Origin: Alphaproteobacteria bacterium
Lineage (GTDB): Bacteria; Pseudomonadota; Alphaproteobacteria; Rickettsiales; UBA1997
Reading direction: 5' to 3'
Length of the DNA stretch: 14,291 nt
Assembly: GCA_016869775.1 (NCBI GenBank)
Contig: VGDJ01000020.1
Span: 1-14,291, forward strand
A program made the translations under genes and the position numbers. Positions 7,010-14,258 of this stretch are shown here, piece by piece. The notes below the pieces were generated by a model. The model worked only from the letters and a program-made list of their open reading frames with translations, made no database searches and had not been told where the DNA came from. Position 1 is the stretch's first letter, and every line of letters starts with the position of its first letter.

Positions 7010-8485
7010 ATGAGATCAAGACCCCCAAAACAAATTGAGCAAGAAGTTGAGAGTTCCAATGATGTTGTCGTGGAAGTTAAAGATGAAGTGCCCTCTATTT
7101 CAACCGGCAAGCAAAATACTTTTATTATAATCGTCGCTTCAATTGTTTTGGTTGGTATTTGTTATTTTATTTTTTTTAGTGGCGTTGAAGATGAAAAACA
7201 AGTTATTGAACCAGTTATTGTCCAGCCCGCAGACCAACTAATAAAAGGTTTTGCCGAACCAATTGCCCCAAGTGAAAATGGCAAATCAATTTTTGATTTA
7301 GAAGAAGTTGATAAAAAAGAAAAATCCGAAAATATCGATTTGCTTGAAAAGCAAGCTAAGCCTGAAATTCCTGATATTCCTGAATTGCCAAGCGATGTTG
7401 CTTCGACTGATTTAATAAATCTAGATAAACTCAAAGAGGATCAAAACAAAAGCGATGTTGGTGATTTAACCAACGATAATCTTATCGAGAATGCCTCTAG
7501 CGCAGTGAATCAAGAAGAGTTAAAGCTCCGCGATCAAAAAATTCTTGAACTTGAGACTAAAATTAAAGAATTTTCTGAAAACAGTGCCAAAGAAAAGCAA
7601 ACTTATCTTGATGAGCTGAAAAAGCGTGATGAGGATCAAAAAAAAGCTCTTGAGCGTGATGAATTGCTCAAAAAACAAAAAGAAGAAGAACAAGATAGTA
7701 TCTTTGAACCTCGTTATTCTCCAATTGTAGTATTTTCTGATAGGCGCGATCCTTCTCCACCAAATGGCGTTGGGCAAGATAAAAATATTGTGATTTTAAA
7801 AGGTGATGAGGTTTCTAAAATCAAAGAATCGGGTTCAAAAGTTGATGTTTCGATCATAAAAGACCGAACTAGAACTATTGCTCAAGGTAAAATGCTTACT
7901 GCAATTTTAGAAACCTCAATTAACACCGAATTTCCTGGTGCAGTTAGGGGTATAATTGCGAGAGATGTTTATGGAGAATCGGGGCGAGAGGTTCTGATTC
8001 CAAAAGGTTCTAGACTTTACGGTTCATATTCTTCTGAAGTTAGAAGGGGTCAGGGTAGGGTTAATATTTCGTGGACAAGATTGCTCCGTCCAGATGGCAT
8101 AAGTCTCGATATTACTTTAACTGCCGCCGATCAATTTGGAAGAGCAGGAATTCCTGGCGAAGTCGATAATCGTTATAGCTCTTTGGTTGCCAACTCCTTG
8201 TTAACTAGTGTTTTGGCGGTTGCTGGTACGGCCGCAGCTCAATCATTAATGTCATCTGGAAGTAGTTCGCAAACTTCAACTACTGTTAATGCTAATTTGG
8301 GTACCACCACAACATACGGCAATGCTGGTAATCAGGCTTTATACGATGTTACAAAAACTATTATTGATATTGTTGGTACAATCATGAAAAATTCTCTGGA
8401 TCTAAATCCAGTGATTAGAATTCCTCAGGGCACCAGAATGACAGTTATTGTAAATTCTGATATTGTGGTTCCTAAAATGCGATAA
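7010..8485 (+). CDS. virB10: type IV secretion system channel protein VirB10 (TrbI family)
   Basis: The protein has 491 residues in the VirB10 architecture. It has a short cytoplasmic tail, one membrane helix (about 38-57), a Pro/acidic periplasmic stretch, and a charged coiled coil (about 167-228). The conserved outer-membrane-core beta domain (about 285-488) includes AILETSINTEFPGAVRGII, LIPKGSRLYGSY, RVNISWTRLLRPDG and the ending IRIPQGTRMTVIVNSDIVVP. Within it, residues about 390-460 contain the helical antenna region with a Ser/Thr-rich loop, which crosses the outer membrane in known structures. VirB10 spans both membranes and couples cytoplasmic energy to channel opening. In Rickettsiales it normally neighbours virB8, B9, B11 and D4. 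Here the neighbours are an acyltransferase fusion and radA, so the gene is isolated or an extra copy. No key region is missing. Confidence 0.93.
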   Translation: MRSRPPKQIEQEVESSNDVVVEVKDEVPSISTGKQNTFIIIVASIVLVGICYFIFFSGVEDEKQVIEPVIVQPADQLIKGFAEPIAPSENGKSIFDLEEVDKKEKSENIDLLEKQAKPEIPDIPELPSDVASTDLINLDKLKEDQNKSDVGDLTNDNLIENASSAVNQEELKLRDQKILELETKIKEFSENSAKEKQTYLDELKKRDEDQKKALERDELLKKQKEEEQDSIFEPRYSPIVVFSDRRDPSPPNGVGQDKNIVILKGDEVSKIKESGSKVDVSIIKDRTRTIAQGKMLTAILETSINTEFPGAVRGIIARDVYGESGREVLIPKGSRLYGSYSSEVRRGQGRVNISWTRLLRPDGISLDITLTAADQFGRAGIPGEVDNRYSSLVANSLLTSVLAVAGTAAAQSLMSSGSSSQTSTTVNANLGTTTTYGNAGNQALYDVTKTIIDIVGTIMKNSLDLNPVIRIPQGTRMTVIVNSDIVVPKMR

Positions 8486-8529
8486 AGATAAATTGCTCAT
8501 TTTTACAAATTAATTAAAGTCACTACAAA

Positions 8530-9954
8530 ATGTCATCTAAAAAAACCGCCTATTCTTGTCAAAATTGCGGAGCAATTCATTTTAAATGGTCGGGTAAATG
8601 TTCGGATTGTGGCGCTTGGAATTCTTTAATTGAAGAATTCGCCGAAGGTGGATCGTCGCATTTTACTCGAATTGAAAATGATAAAATTTCTAATTCAGTT
8701 GGTTCAAAGCAATCTCATAAAATTAGCTTAGTAAGTTTAGATGGAGAAACTCAAGAATTTCCGCGCGTAAAAACCGCCATAAATGAACTTGATAGAGTTT
8801 TGGGGGGTGGTTTAGTTCAGGGTTCAGTAGTATTAATTGGAGGTGATCCAGGTATTGGTAAATCAACTTTGCTTTTACAAACTGCTCATAGTTTAGCTAA
8901 AAATAACAATTCTCTAATTTATATTTCTGGTGAAGAATCAGTTGATCAAGTGCGTTTGCGCGCCAAGCGTTTGGGGTGTGAAGAAAAATCAATAAAGTTG
9001 GCTTCTACAACTAACGTGTCAGAAATTATTAATGCCGTTAAAGATGAAAAGAATGCCAAAATCGTAATTATTGACTCGATTCAAACAATGTTTCTCGAGG
9101 GTTTATCTTCTGCGCCGGGGTCGGTCTCACAAGTGCGAGCTAGTGCGGGTGAATTAACTATTTTTGCTAAAAAAAATAATATTACTTTGTTAATTGTTAG
9201 CCATGTAACCAAAGATGGGCAAATAGCAGGTCCTAAGGTTTTAGAGCATATGGTTGATACTGTTTTATATTTTGAGGGCGAAAAAGATTTGCATTTTCGA
9301 ATTTTGCGCGCCATTAAAAATCGTTTTGGTCCTGCTAATGAAATTGGGGTTTTCGAGATGAATGAAATTGGTCTTTCCGAAGTTTCAAACCCAAGCGAAT
9401 TATTTTTAGCCTCTTACGATCACAAAACCAGTGGAACCACGGTTTTTGCAGGTATTGAAGGATCAAGACCAATTTTAGCGGAGGTTCAAGCTTTGGTGGC
9501 GCCTTCATTTATTCCAACTCCTCGAAGAGCTGTGGTGGGCTGGGATTTAAATCGTTTAGCAATGATAATTGCGGTTTTGAATACACGTTTCGGCTTAAAT
9601 TTATTCGATAAAGAGGTTTATCTAAATATTGTTGGTGGTCTTAAAATTGTAGAAACTTCGGCAGATTTAGCGGTTGCGTGTGCCTTAATTTCTTCGTCTC
9701 GCGACATTCCCTTGCCAAGTTCAACAATTGCAATTGGCGAAATTGGTTTGAGTGGCGAAATTAGAATGGTAAGCAATCTTGAAACTCGTTTAAAAGAAGC
9801 GCATAAATTAGGTTTTAAAAATTGTATTATTCCAAAAGCTAACGAAAAAAATAAGAATTTTAATAACATAATAAAATTATTGTCTGACATTAATATTCAT
9901 AGCGTTTCCCATATTAGAGATATTGGAAAATTTTTGCCAAAAATTTCAAAATAA
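8530..9954 (+). CDS. radA: DNA repair and recombination protein RadA (Sms)
   Basis: The 474 residues give the full family length. Domains in order are a C4 zinc finger (C10-X2-C13, C24-X2-C27), a RecA-like ATPase core with Walker A GGDPGIGKST (104-113) and Walker B IVIID (about 178-182), the RadA-specific KNRFG motif (263-267), and a C-terminal Lon-like domain (about 310-474) with SADLAVACALISS and GEIGLSGEIR. RadA is a branch-migration helicase that extends heteroduplex DNA during RecA-mediated recombination. All diagnostic residues are present. It starts 44 bp after virB10 on the same strand, with no terminator visible between them, so cotranscription is possible. No Shine-Dalgarno precedes the ATG (CACTACAAA). 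Confidence 0.97.
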   Translation: MSSKKTAYSCQNCGAIHFKWSGKCSDCGAWNSLIEEFAEGGSSHFTRIENDKISNSVGSKQSHKISLVSLDGETQEFPRVKTAINELDRVLGGGLVQGSVVLIGGDPGIGKSTLLLQTAHSLAKNNNSLIYISGEESVDQVRLRAKRLGCEEKSIKLASTTNVSEIINAVKDEKNAKIVIIDSIQTMFLEGLSSAPGSVSQVRASAGELTIFAKKNNITLLIVSHVTKDGQIAGPKVLEHMVDTVLYFEGEKDLHFRILRAIKNRFGPANEIGVFEMNEIGLSEVSNPSELFLASYDHKTSGTTVFAGIEGSRPILAEVQALVAPSFIPTPRRAVVGWDLNRLAMIIAVLNTRFGLNLFDKEVYLNIVGGLKIVETSADLAVACALISSSRDIPLPSSTIAIGEIGLSGEIRMVSNLETRLKEAHKLGFKNCIIPKANEKNKNFNNIIKLLSDINIHSVSHIRDIGKFLPKISK

Positions 9955-10041
9955 ATTGTTGTAAATTAAGTGCTAAAAGCATGAAATTAATTTGAATTTT
10001 TTAAGTCTATTTTTGTTAATAATCTAAAAATTATTGATTGG

Positions 10042-11112
10042 ATGCCTTCTTTTTTAAGCAATTTTAGCTTTAAACCTTGTCTTTCAGCTTTGCCAAATCT
10101 TTTTGGAAGGCTTTGTGCGCCTTTTCAAAAATCCCCAAAAAATTTAAGTTCACCATTTTTTTCAGGTTCCAATAAGCCCCAATATAATGAAGTTTGGGCT
10201 CACGAAAATATTCAGACTCGTGCACAAAATTTTCAAGCTAGGATGGCGCCAAATTTGAGAATTCCTCAAATTGGTATTGATGAAGCGCGTGAAATGTGGA
10301 ATTTATCTCCATTAAGTTTATTTCCATTTCCATATATAATCTCGAATGGGCAAAATTTTCGACCTCAAAATAATCAATTTCCGCAAAATTATTTTCAAGC
10401 CCAGAAATCTGATGAGCGATTAGTTGCTTTAAGGCCGTTATTACGTGGGAGGGTTTCAAATCCGGGGCTAAATACTCCATTTCAGGGGAGGGTTTTAACT
10501 CCGGGGCCAAATACTCCATTTCGGGTTCGGGAGAGGTTTTTAATTCATAGGTCAAATACTCCATTTAAGTATCCGCCCCCTTTTTATCTAAATCCAATTT
10601 CAGACCGGTCACCACAAAAACTGGTTCCAAATCTTCAAAATAATTTAAATCCTCGGTCCCCAATATATCCAGATAATGTCAATCAAACTATAATTGCTGT
10701 TCCAATTGATAGAAAACCCCCTCATTCCAATGAAGAATATTCTGTTGACTTCGATGAATTTAAAAAAGACTTTTCCACATATTTCATGAGAGAATATAGA
10801 GATCAACACAATGATTATATTTTTAAGCGCGATTATTTTAGTGATATTAGTAGAGATGATTTTAAAGAAAAATTTAAGAGTGATTTTCTTTATTCAATCC
10901 TTCCTAAAACTATGCCACTTTTGGGTTTTAATAAAAATTCCCTAACAGAACAAAACAAAGAAGAGTTGCTCGATTTGGCCATAAAAAAATTAAAAGACCT
11001 ACCCGATTTTAATCATTACGGTACCATAATTGCCTCAAAATCACCCGGTAGTTCGCCAGCCAATATTCAGCCATCTATGACTCCAGCGAAAAATACTGGT
11101 ATAGGAAGATAA
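10042..11112 (+). CDS. unrecognised Pro/Asn-rich protein with NTPF repeats and charged C-terminal region
   Basis: I do not recognise this 356-residue protein. It has no signal peptide or membrane helix. Residues 1-130 are low in charge and rich in Pro, Asn, Phe and Gln. Residues 136-176 hold three short tandem units, GRVSNPGLNTPFQ, GRVLTPGPNTPFR and a degenerate third ending SNTPFK, encoded by DNA units of 39, 39 and 45 bp (10447-10569). A Pro/Asn-rich linker follows. Residues about 232-325 are highly charged and probably helical (VDFDEFKKDFSTYFMREYRD and onward), and look like a folded domain. The tail is Ser/Pro-rich. An AT-only hairpin (10016-10023 with 10030-10037) ends 4 nt before the ATG. 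The layout, disordered N-terminus plus repeats plus a helical module, resembles secreted or host-facing proteins of intracellular bacteria; calling it a virB-dependent effector would be speculation. It converges with lptM. Confidence 0.7.
   Translation: MPSFLSNFSFKPCLSALPNLFGRLCAPFQKSPKNLSSPFFSGSNKPQYNEVWAHENIQTRAQNFQARMAPNLRIPQIGIDEAREMWNLSPLSLFPFPYIISNGQNFRPQNNQFPQNYFQAQKSDERLVALRPLLRGRVSNPGLNTPFQGRVLTPGPNTPFRVRERFLIHRSNTPFKYPPPFYLNPISDRSPQKLVPNLQNNLNPRSPIYPDNVNQTIIAVPIDRKPPHSNEEYSVDFDEFKKDFSTYFMREYRDQHNDYIFKRDYFSDISRDDFKEKFKSDFLYSILPKTMPLLGFNKNSLTEQNKEELLDLAIKKLKDLPDFNHYGTIIASKSPGSSPANIQPSMTPAKNTGIGR
10447..10569 (+). repeat. in-gene tandem repeat, three units (39, 39, 45 bp)
   Basis: Units at 10447-10485, 10486-10524 and 10525-10569 share the core AATACTCCATTT at their 3' ends, and the first two share GGGAGGGTTT at their 5' ends. 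The third has two extra codons. Unit lengths are all multiples of 3, so the reading frame is kept, consistent with expansion under coding constraint. Confidence 0.85.
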
Positions 11113-11148
11113 TTTGTAAAATCGACTATTTGATCTAAATATAAAGAT

Positions 11149-11274
11149 TTATTCGTCATTTAAATTGTTGGAGAGATTATCAATATAATTGGAGGGAGGT
11201 TCTAGAGCTGATTTTCTCCCGCAAGATGAACAGATTAATGTAATCATTAACAAAATTAATATTTTTTTAATCAT
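11149..11274 (-). CDS. lptM: small lipoprotein LptM (YifL family)
   Basis: A 41-codon gene on the minus strand, starting at the ATG 11274-11272 and ending TAA at 11151-11149. The product begins MIKKILILLMITLICSSC, a lipoprotein signal with the modified Cys at position 18, followed by the family hallmark CGRKSALEPP. In E. coli LptM has the same plan (lipobox, then CGLKGPLYFPP-like sequence); it is an outer-membrane lipoprotein that assists disulfide maturation of the LPS translocon LptD. The -3 lipobox residue is Cys15 rather than the usual Leu. The start lies two bases after the argH stop (TAA-TC-ATG), which suggests translational coupling. The argH-lptM order is the conserved one in many proteobacteria, and this context is the strongest support. 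It ends 36 bp from the converging gene at 10042-11112. Confidence 0.85.
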   Translation of the reverse strand: MIKKILILLMITLICSSCGRKSALEPPSNYIDNLSNNLNDE

Positions 11275-11276
11275 GA

Positions 11277-12689
11277 TTAATTTGCTTTAAGATATTTTTT
11301 AGCATTTTCGATTTGCTTTTTAACCTCAATTGATGAAGTTCCGCCGTAGCTTTGGCGAGAATTAATTGATTTGAGTGGATCTAAAAAATTAAAAATATCT
11401 TGAGTGATTTTTTTCTCAATTTTTTGCATATCGCTGAGTTTTAGTTGGTGTAATTCTAAGCCTTTTTCTTCAGCCATTTTGACGATTGAACCGGTAATAT
11501 GATGAGATTGGCGGAATGGTATTTTGAGATTTTTAACCAGCCAATCAGCAATATCGGTCGCGCATGAATAATCACATGAAGCCATTTCATACATTTTATT
11601 TTTGTTGACTACAAAATCGTCAATCATTTTTGTCATCAATTCGATACAAATTTTTGAGTTCTCGAGCGCGTCAAATAATGGCTCCTTATCTTCTTGCATG
11701 TCTTTAGAGTAGGTAAGACTAAGAGCTTTCATGGTTGTTAATAGCGCAACAAGAGCTCCGGTAATACGACCGGTTTTACCGCGAATTAATTCAGCGCCAT
11801 CAGGATTCTTTTTTTGAGGCATGATTGAACTTCCAGAAGTGAAGCGATCAGAGAGTTTGATAAATTGAAAACCGCGACTCATCCACATAATAATTTCTTC
11901 TGAAAATCGTGACAAATGGTTGGCGATCAAATTCAAGCAAAATAAAAATTCTATCACAAAATCACGATCCGAAACCGAGTCCATTGAATTGGCAGTTGGT
12001 CTATCAAAGCCCAATTCTTTAGCAACAAAATTTCTGTCAATTGGGTATGAAGTGCCCGCCAATGCGCAAGCTCCAAGTGGACATTCATTCATTCGATTTC
12101 GTAAATCTCTGAGTCTAGATGAATCGCGCTTAAACATTTCAAAGTAAGCCATTAAGTGATGAGAAAAAAGCACTGGCTGAGCAACTTGTAAATGAGTAAA
12201 TCCTGGGATTATGGTGGTAAGATTTTCGGTAGATTTTTTAACTAAATTTTTTTGTAAATCGTGTAACAGTAATAAAATTTCATCAATATTTTCGCGAATA
12301 AAAAGTCTTAAATCAACCGCTACCTGATCGTTACGTGAGCGGGCGGTATGAAGTTTTCCAGCGCAGTCACCAATAATTTCTTTTAAGCGCGACTCGATGT
12401 TCAAATGAATATCTTCAAGTTCAATTGAAAAATTAAATTTACCACTTTCAATTTCATTTTTAATTTGTTGTAAGCCTTTAACAATTTTATTTTTTTCGCT
12501 TTCACTAATAATTTTAACTTTCGCAAGCATTTTGGCGTGAGCTATTGAGCCACTTATATCTTGGCGATATAGTTTTTTGTCAAAACTAATTGATTGGTTA
12601 ATTTGTTGCATAAGCGAAGATGGTTTTTCTTCAAATCTTCCGCCCCACATTTGGTTAGATAATTTTTGTTTAGATTTAGTTTTTGTCAT
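11277..12689 (-). CDS. argH: argininosuccinate lyase
   Basis: The 470 residues match the family length. The enzyme cleaves argininosuccinate to arginine and fumarate, the last step of arginine synthesis, in the cytoplasm as a tetramer. Motifs are the N-terminal WGGRFEEKPSS (15-25), LEDIHLNIE (91-99), the strongly conserved LHTARSRNDQVAVDLRLF (113-130), the catalytic-acid region PGFTHLQVAQPV (162-173, His166), and the fumarase-superfamily signature GSSIMPQKKNPD (286-297) that carries the catalytic serine loop. The C-terminal SYGGTSSIEVKKQI is also typical. All are intact. It is the first gene of a two-gene minus-strand unit with lptM, and is divergent from ftsW across a 305-bp spacer. No other arginine genes are in view, so whether the pathway is complete cannot be judged here. 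Confidence 0.97.
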   Translation of the reverse strand: MTKTKSKQKLSNQMWGGRFEEKPSSLMQQINQSISFDKKLYRQDISGSIAHAKMLAKVKIISESEKNKIVKGLQQIKNEIESGKFNFSIELEDIHLNIESRLKEIIGDCAGKLHTARSRNDQVAVDLRLFIRENIDEILLLLHDLQKNLVKKSTENLTTIIPGFTHLQVAQPVLFSHHLMAYFEMFKRDSSRLRDLRNRMNECPLGACALAGTSYPIDRNFVAKELGFDRPTANSMDSVSDRDFVIEFLFCLNLIANHLSRFSEEIIMWMSRGFQFIKLSDRFTSGSSIMPQKKNPDGAELIRGKTGRITGALVALLTTMKALSLTYSKDMQEDKEPLFDALENSKICIELMTKMIDDFVVNKNKMYEMASCDYSCATDIADWLVKNLKIPFRQSHHITGSIVKMAEEKGLELHQLKLSDMQKIEKKITQDIFNFLDPLKSINSRQSYGGTSSIEVKKQIENAKKYLKAN

Positions 12690-12994
12690 GAAATATTAAG
12701 AGTTAGTTATTTTTATTCTTTATTCATTGGGAACACCAAAATGCCCAAAAAGACGTACCACGTTTTACTTGGGTCGCCATCTAATAGTAGCATGGATGTT
12801 AGGATTATTTTTAAAAAATATTTAAAAATTAAAAAAAATTGATTTACGATTAATAATTAATTGGCCACATTTAAAATGCAAAATATAAAGCCTCTTAACT
12901 AATTTATAGTTTGAAAGTCCACCATCATAATCAATTAGTTTCTAAGACAAATAGAATTTTGTTAAATATCTTTAAGTAATAAAAATCGCAAAAT
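12690..12994. other. divergent argH-ftsW spacer with structured segment
   Basis: This 305-bp region must hold the promoters of both argH (leftward) and ftsW (rightward), but I find no convincing -35/-10 pair. Most of it is very AT-rich. The part at 12727-12793 is noticeably richer in G+C and holds alternative hairpins (see the separate entry). It also has two tiny reading frames, one of 33 codons on the plus strand (12741-12842) and one of 26 codons on the minus strand (12793-12713) that ends 23 bp before the argH ATG. Neither has a recognisable product; the minus one could be a leader peptide but lacks a run of Arg codons. Confidence 0.6.
12727..12773. promoter_or_regulatory. mutually exclusive hairpins in the argH leader
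   Basis: Three complementary 5-mers line up: TTGGG (12727-12731), CCCAA (12744-12748) and TTGGG (12769-12773). The middle arm can pair with either flank. The right-hand hairpin (12744-12773) is the stronger: CCCAA/TTGGG, then AAA/TTT, then ACGT/ACGT around an ACC loop, 12 bp with a bulged G on one side and AC on the other. The left one has 5 bp and a 12-nt loop. Transcribed leftward, this lies 38-84 nt upstream of the argH start. Such competing stems resemble an attenuator or riboswitch switch; function is inference. Confidence 0.35.
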
Positions 12995-14158
12995 ATGGAA
13001 AATTGGAGTTTGAACAATCATAGCATGTTCGATAGAAACAACATTGGAGTGTTAAAAAAATGGTGGCTTGATATCGATAAAATTAATTTTTCGATAATTT
13101 TGATTTTGATAATTTTTGGGTTGATGATGACCGCTACATCAAGCCCTCCAATTGCCAAGCGTATCGATGTCGACAAGTTTTTCTTTTTACGAAAACAGTT
13201 AATTTTCGCCTTTATTGCCTTGATGATATTAATTTCGATCTCATTTTTTGATCATGAGCAAATCAAGTTAATGGCGATTTTAGGTATGATTTTTTCATTA
13301 ATTTTGCTAATTTTGGTGCTTTTTATCGGTTCAAAAGCTAAGGGTGCTACTCGCTGGATTTCATTTGCTGGACTAACTTTGCAACCATCAGAATTTGCGA
13401 AAACTTTTTTTATAATTTTTAATGCTTTATGTTTACAAAAATTTTATTACACCAAAATTCAATTTAAATACGGAATATCTCTTCTAAGCCTTCTAATTCT
13501 TATGACGCTTTTGTTCATGCAACCCGATTTTGGAATGATGGTTTCATATTTGGCAATTTGGGCAACGCAAGTTTTTTTATACGGTTTACCACTAATATTA
13601 ATTGGCGGATTGGCTTTTCTGGCAGTTTTTGGTGGGGTTGGCGCATATCTTTCACTTCCGCATGTTGAAGATAGGATTAATCGTTTTTTGGATTCAGGTA
13701 AAAAAAATTATCAAGCTGAAAGAGCTTTAGATGCTTTTGTTAATGGATCTTTTTTTGGTAAAGGGCCGGGAAATGGAATGGTCAAAAAACATATTCCCGA
13801 TGTTCATACTGATTTCATTTTTTCAGCCATTGCCGAAGAATTTGGAATTATTTCTTGCGCAATAATTTTATTAATTTTTGGTTATTTGGTAATCAGAATT
13901 GTCAAACGAGCAATCGAAGAAAAAGATTTATTCGTATATTTGTCGATGTGTGGACTGATGATGCAGTTTGTTATGCAAGTTATTGTAAATACCGGAGTAA
14001 GTTTGAGCATATTTCCAACCAAGGGCATGACATTACCGTTCATTAGTTATGGGGGATCATCATTGATGGCGACAGCAATTTGTTTTGGTTTAATAATGGC
14101 CTTTACAAAGCGCAAATATCATCGTGAAATTGATTATGGTAATACCAAATTATTATAG
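12995..14158 (+). CDS. ftsW: cell division peptidoglycan glycosyltransferase FtsW
   Basis: A 387-residue SEDS-family polytopic protein that polymerises lipid II into glycan strands at the division septum together with FtsI. After a cytoplasmic N-terminus (about 1-30) come about ten membrane segments. Signatures are GATRWISFAGLTLQPSEFAK (117-136), the long periplasmic loop with GKGPGNGMVKKHIPDVHTDF (255-274), in which D273 matches the catalytic Asp of E. coli FtsW (D297), EEFG (281-284), and FPTKGMTLPFISYGGSS (340-356). The short spacing and TKGMTLPFISYGGSS form favour FtsW over RodA. The start at 12995 gives a plausible cytoplasmic tail; Met11 is an alternative. FtsW is followed by a short repeat and not by an evident murG within the remaining 133 bp. 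Confidence 0.95.
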   Translation: MENWSLNNHSMFDRNNIGVLKKWWLDIDKINFSIILILIIFGLMMTATSSPPIAKRIDVDKFFFLRKQLIFAFIALMILISISFFDHEQIKLMAILGMIFSLILLILVLFIGSKAKGATRWISFAGLTLQPSEFAKTFFIIFNALCLQKFYYTKIQFKYGISLLSLLILMTLLFMQPDFGMMVSYLAIWATQVFLYGLPLILIGGLAFLAVFGGVGAYLSLPHVEDRINRFLDSGKKNYQAERALDAFVNGSFFGKGPGNGMVKKHIPDVHTDFIFSAIAEEFGIISCAIILLIFGYLVIRIVKRAIEEKDLFVYLSMCGLMMQFVMQVIVNTGVSLSIFPTKGMTLPFISYGGSSLMATAICFGLIMAFTKRKYHREIDYGNTKLL

Positions 14159-14168
14159 ATATTTATTT

Positions 14169-14201
14169 GCCCAATTTTTGCCCAATTTTTGCCCAATTTT
14201 T
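14169..14201. repeat. perfect 11-bp direct repeat, three copies
   Basis: The unit GCCCAATTTTT occurs three times head to tail at 14169-14179, 14180-14190 and 14191-14201, ten bases after the ftsW stop. There is no dyad, so it is not a hairpin terminator. It may be slippage in a noncoding gap or a binding-site array. Confidence 0.9.
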
Positions 14202-14258
14202 GATTTACAACAAAAACAATTCTTGATGAAATTAATTTAGTCGCCGTTAAGTGCTATA

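Noticed and set aside
9125..9165. Similarity of a radA stretch (TAGTGCGGGTGAATTAACT) to the 104-bp repeat core
   Set aside because: The match is short and imperfect, and the radA bases encode the conserved RASAGELT region, so chance is the better explanation.
10238..10564. Minus-strand frame with neat repeats of the type MEYLAPELKPS
   Set aside because: The repeats mirror the tandem DNA repeat of the plus-strand gene. The plus frame is open for 356 codons and continues into a protein-like charged region, while the minus frame is only 108 codons and lies wholly within it.
11113..11148. Bidirectional terminator between the converging genes at 10042 and lptM
   Set aside because: Only weak AT palindromes (ATCT/AGAT) are present, with no stable G+C stem or clear T tract.
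12911..12931. Promoter for ftsW formed by TTGAAA and CATAAT
   Set aside because: The spacing is only 9 bp, too short for a sigma-70 promoter.
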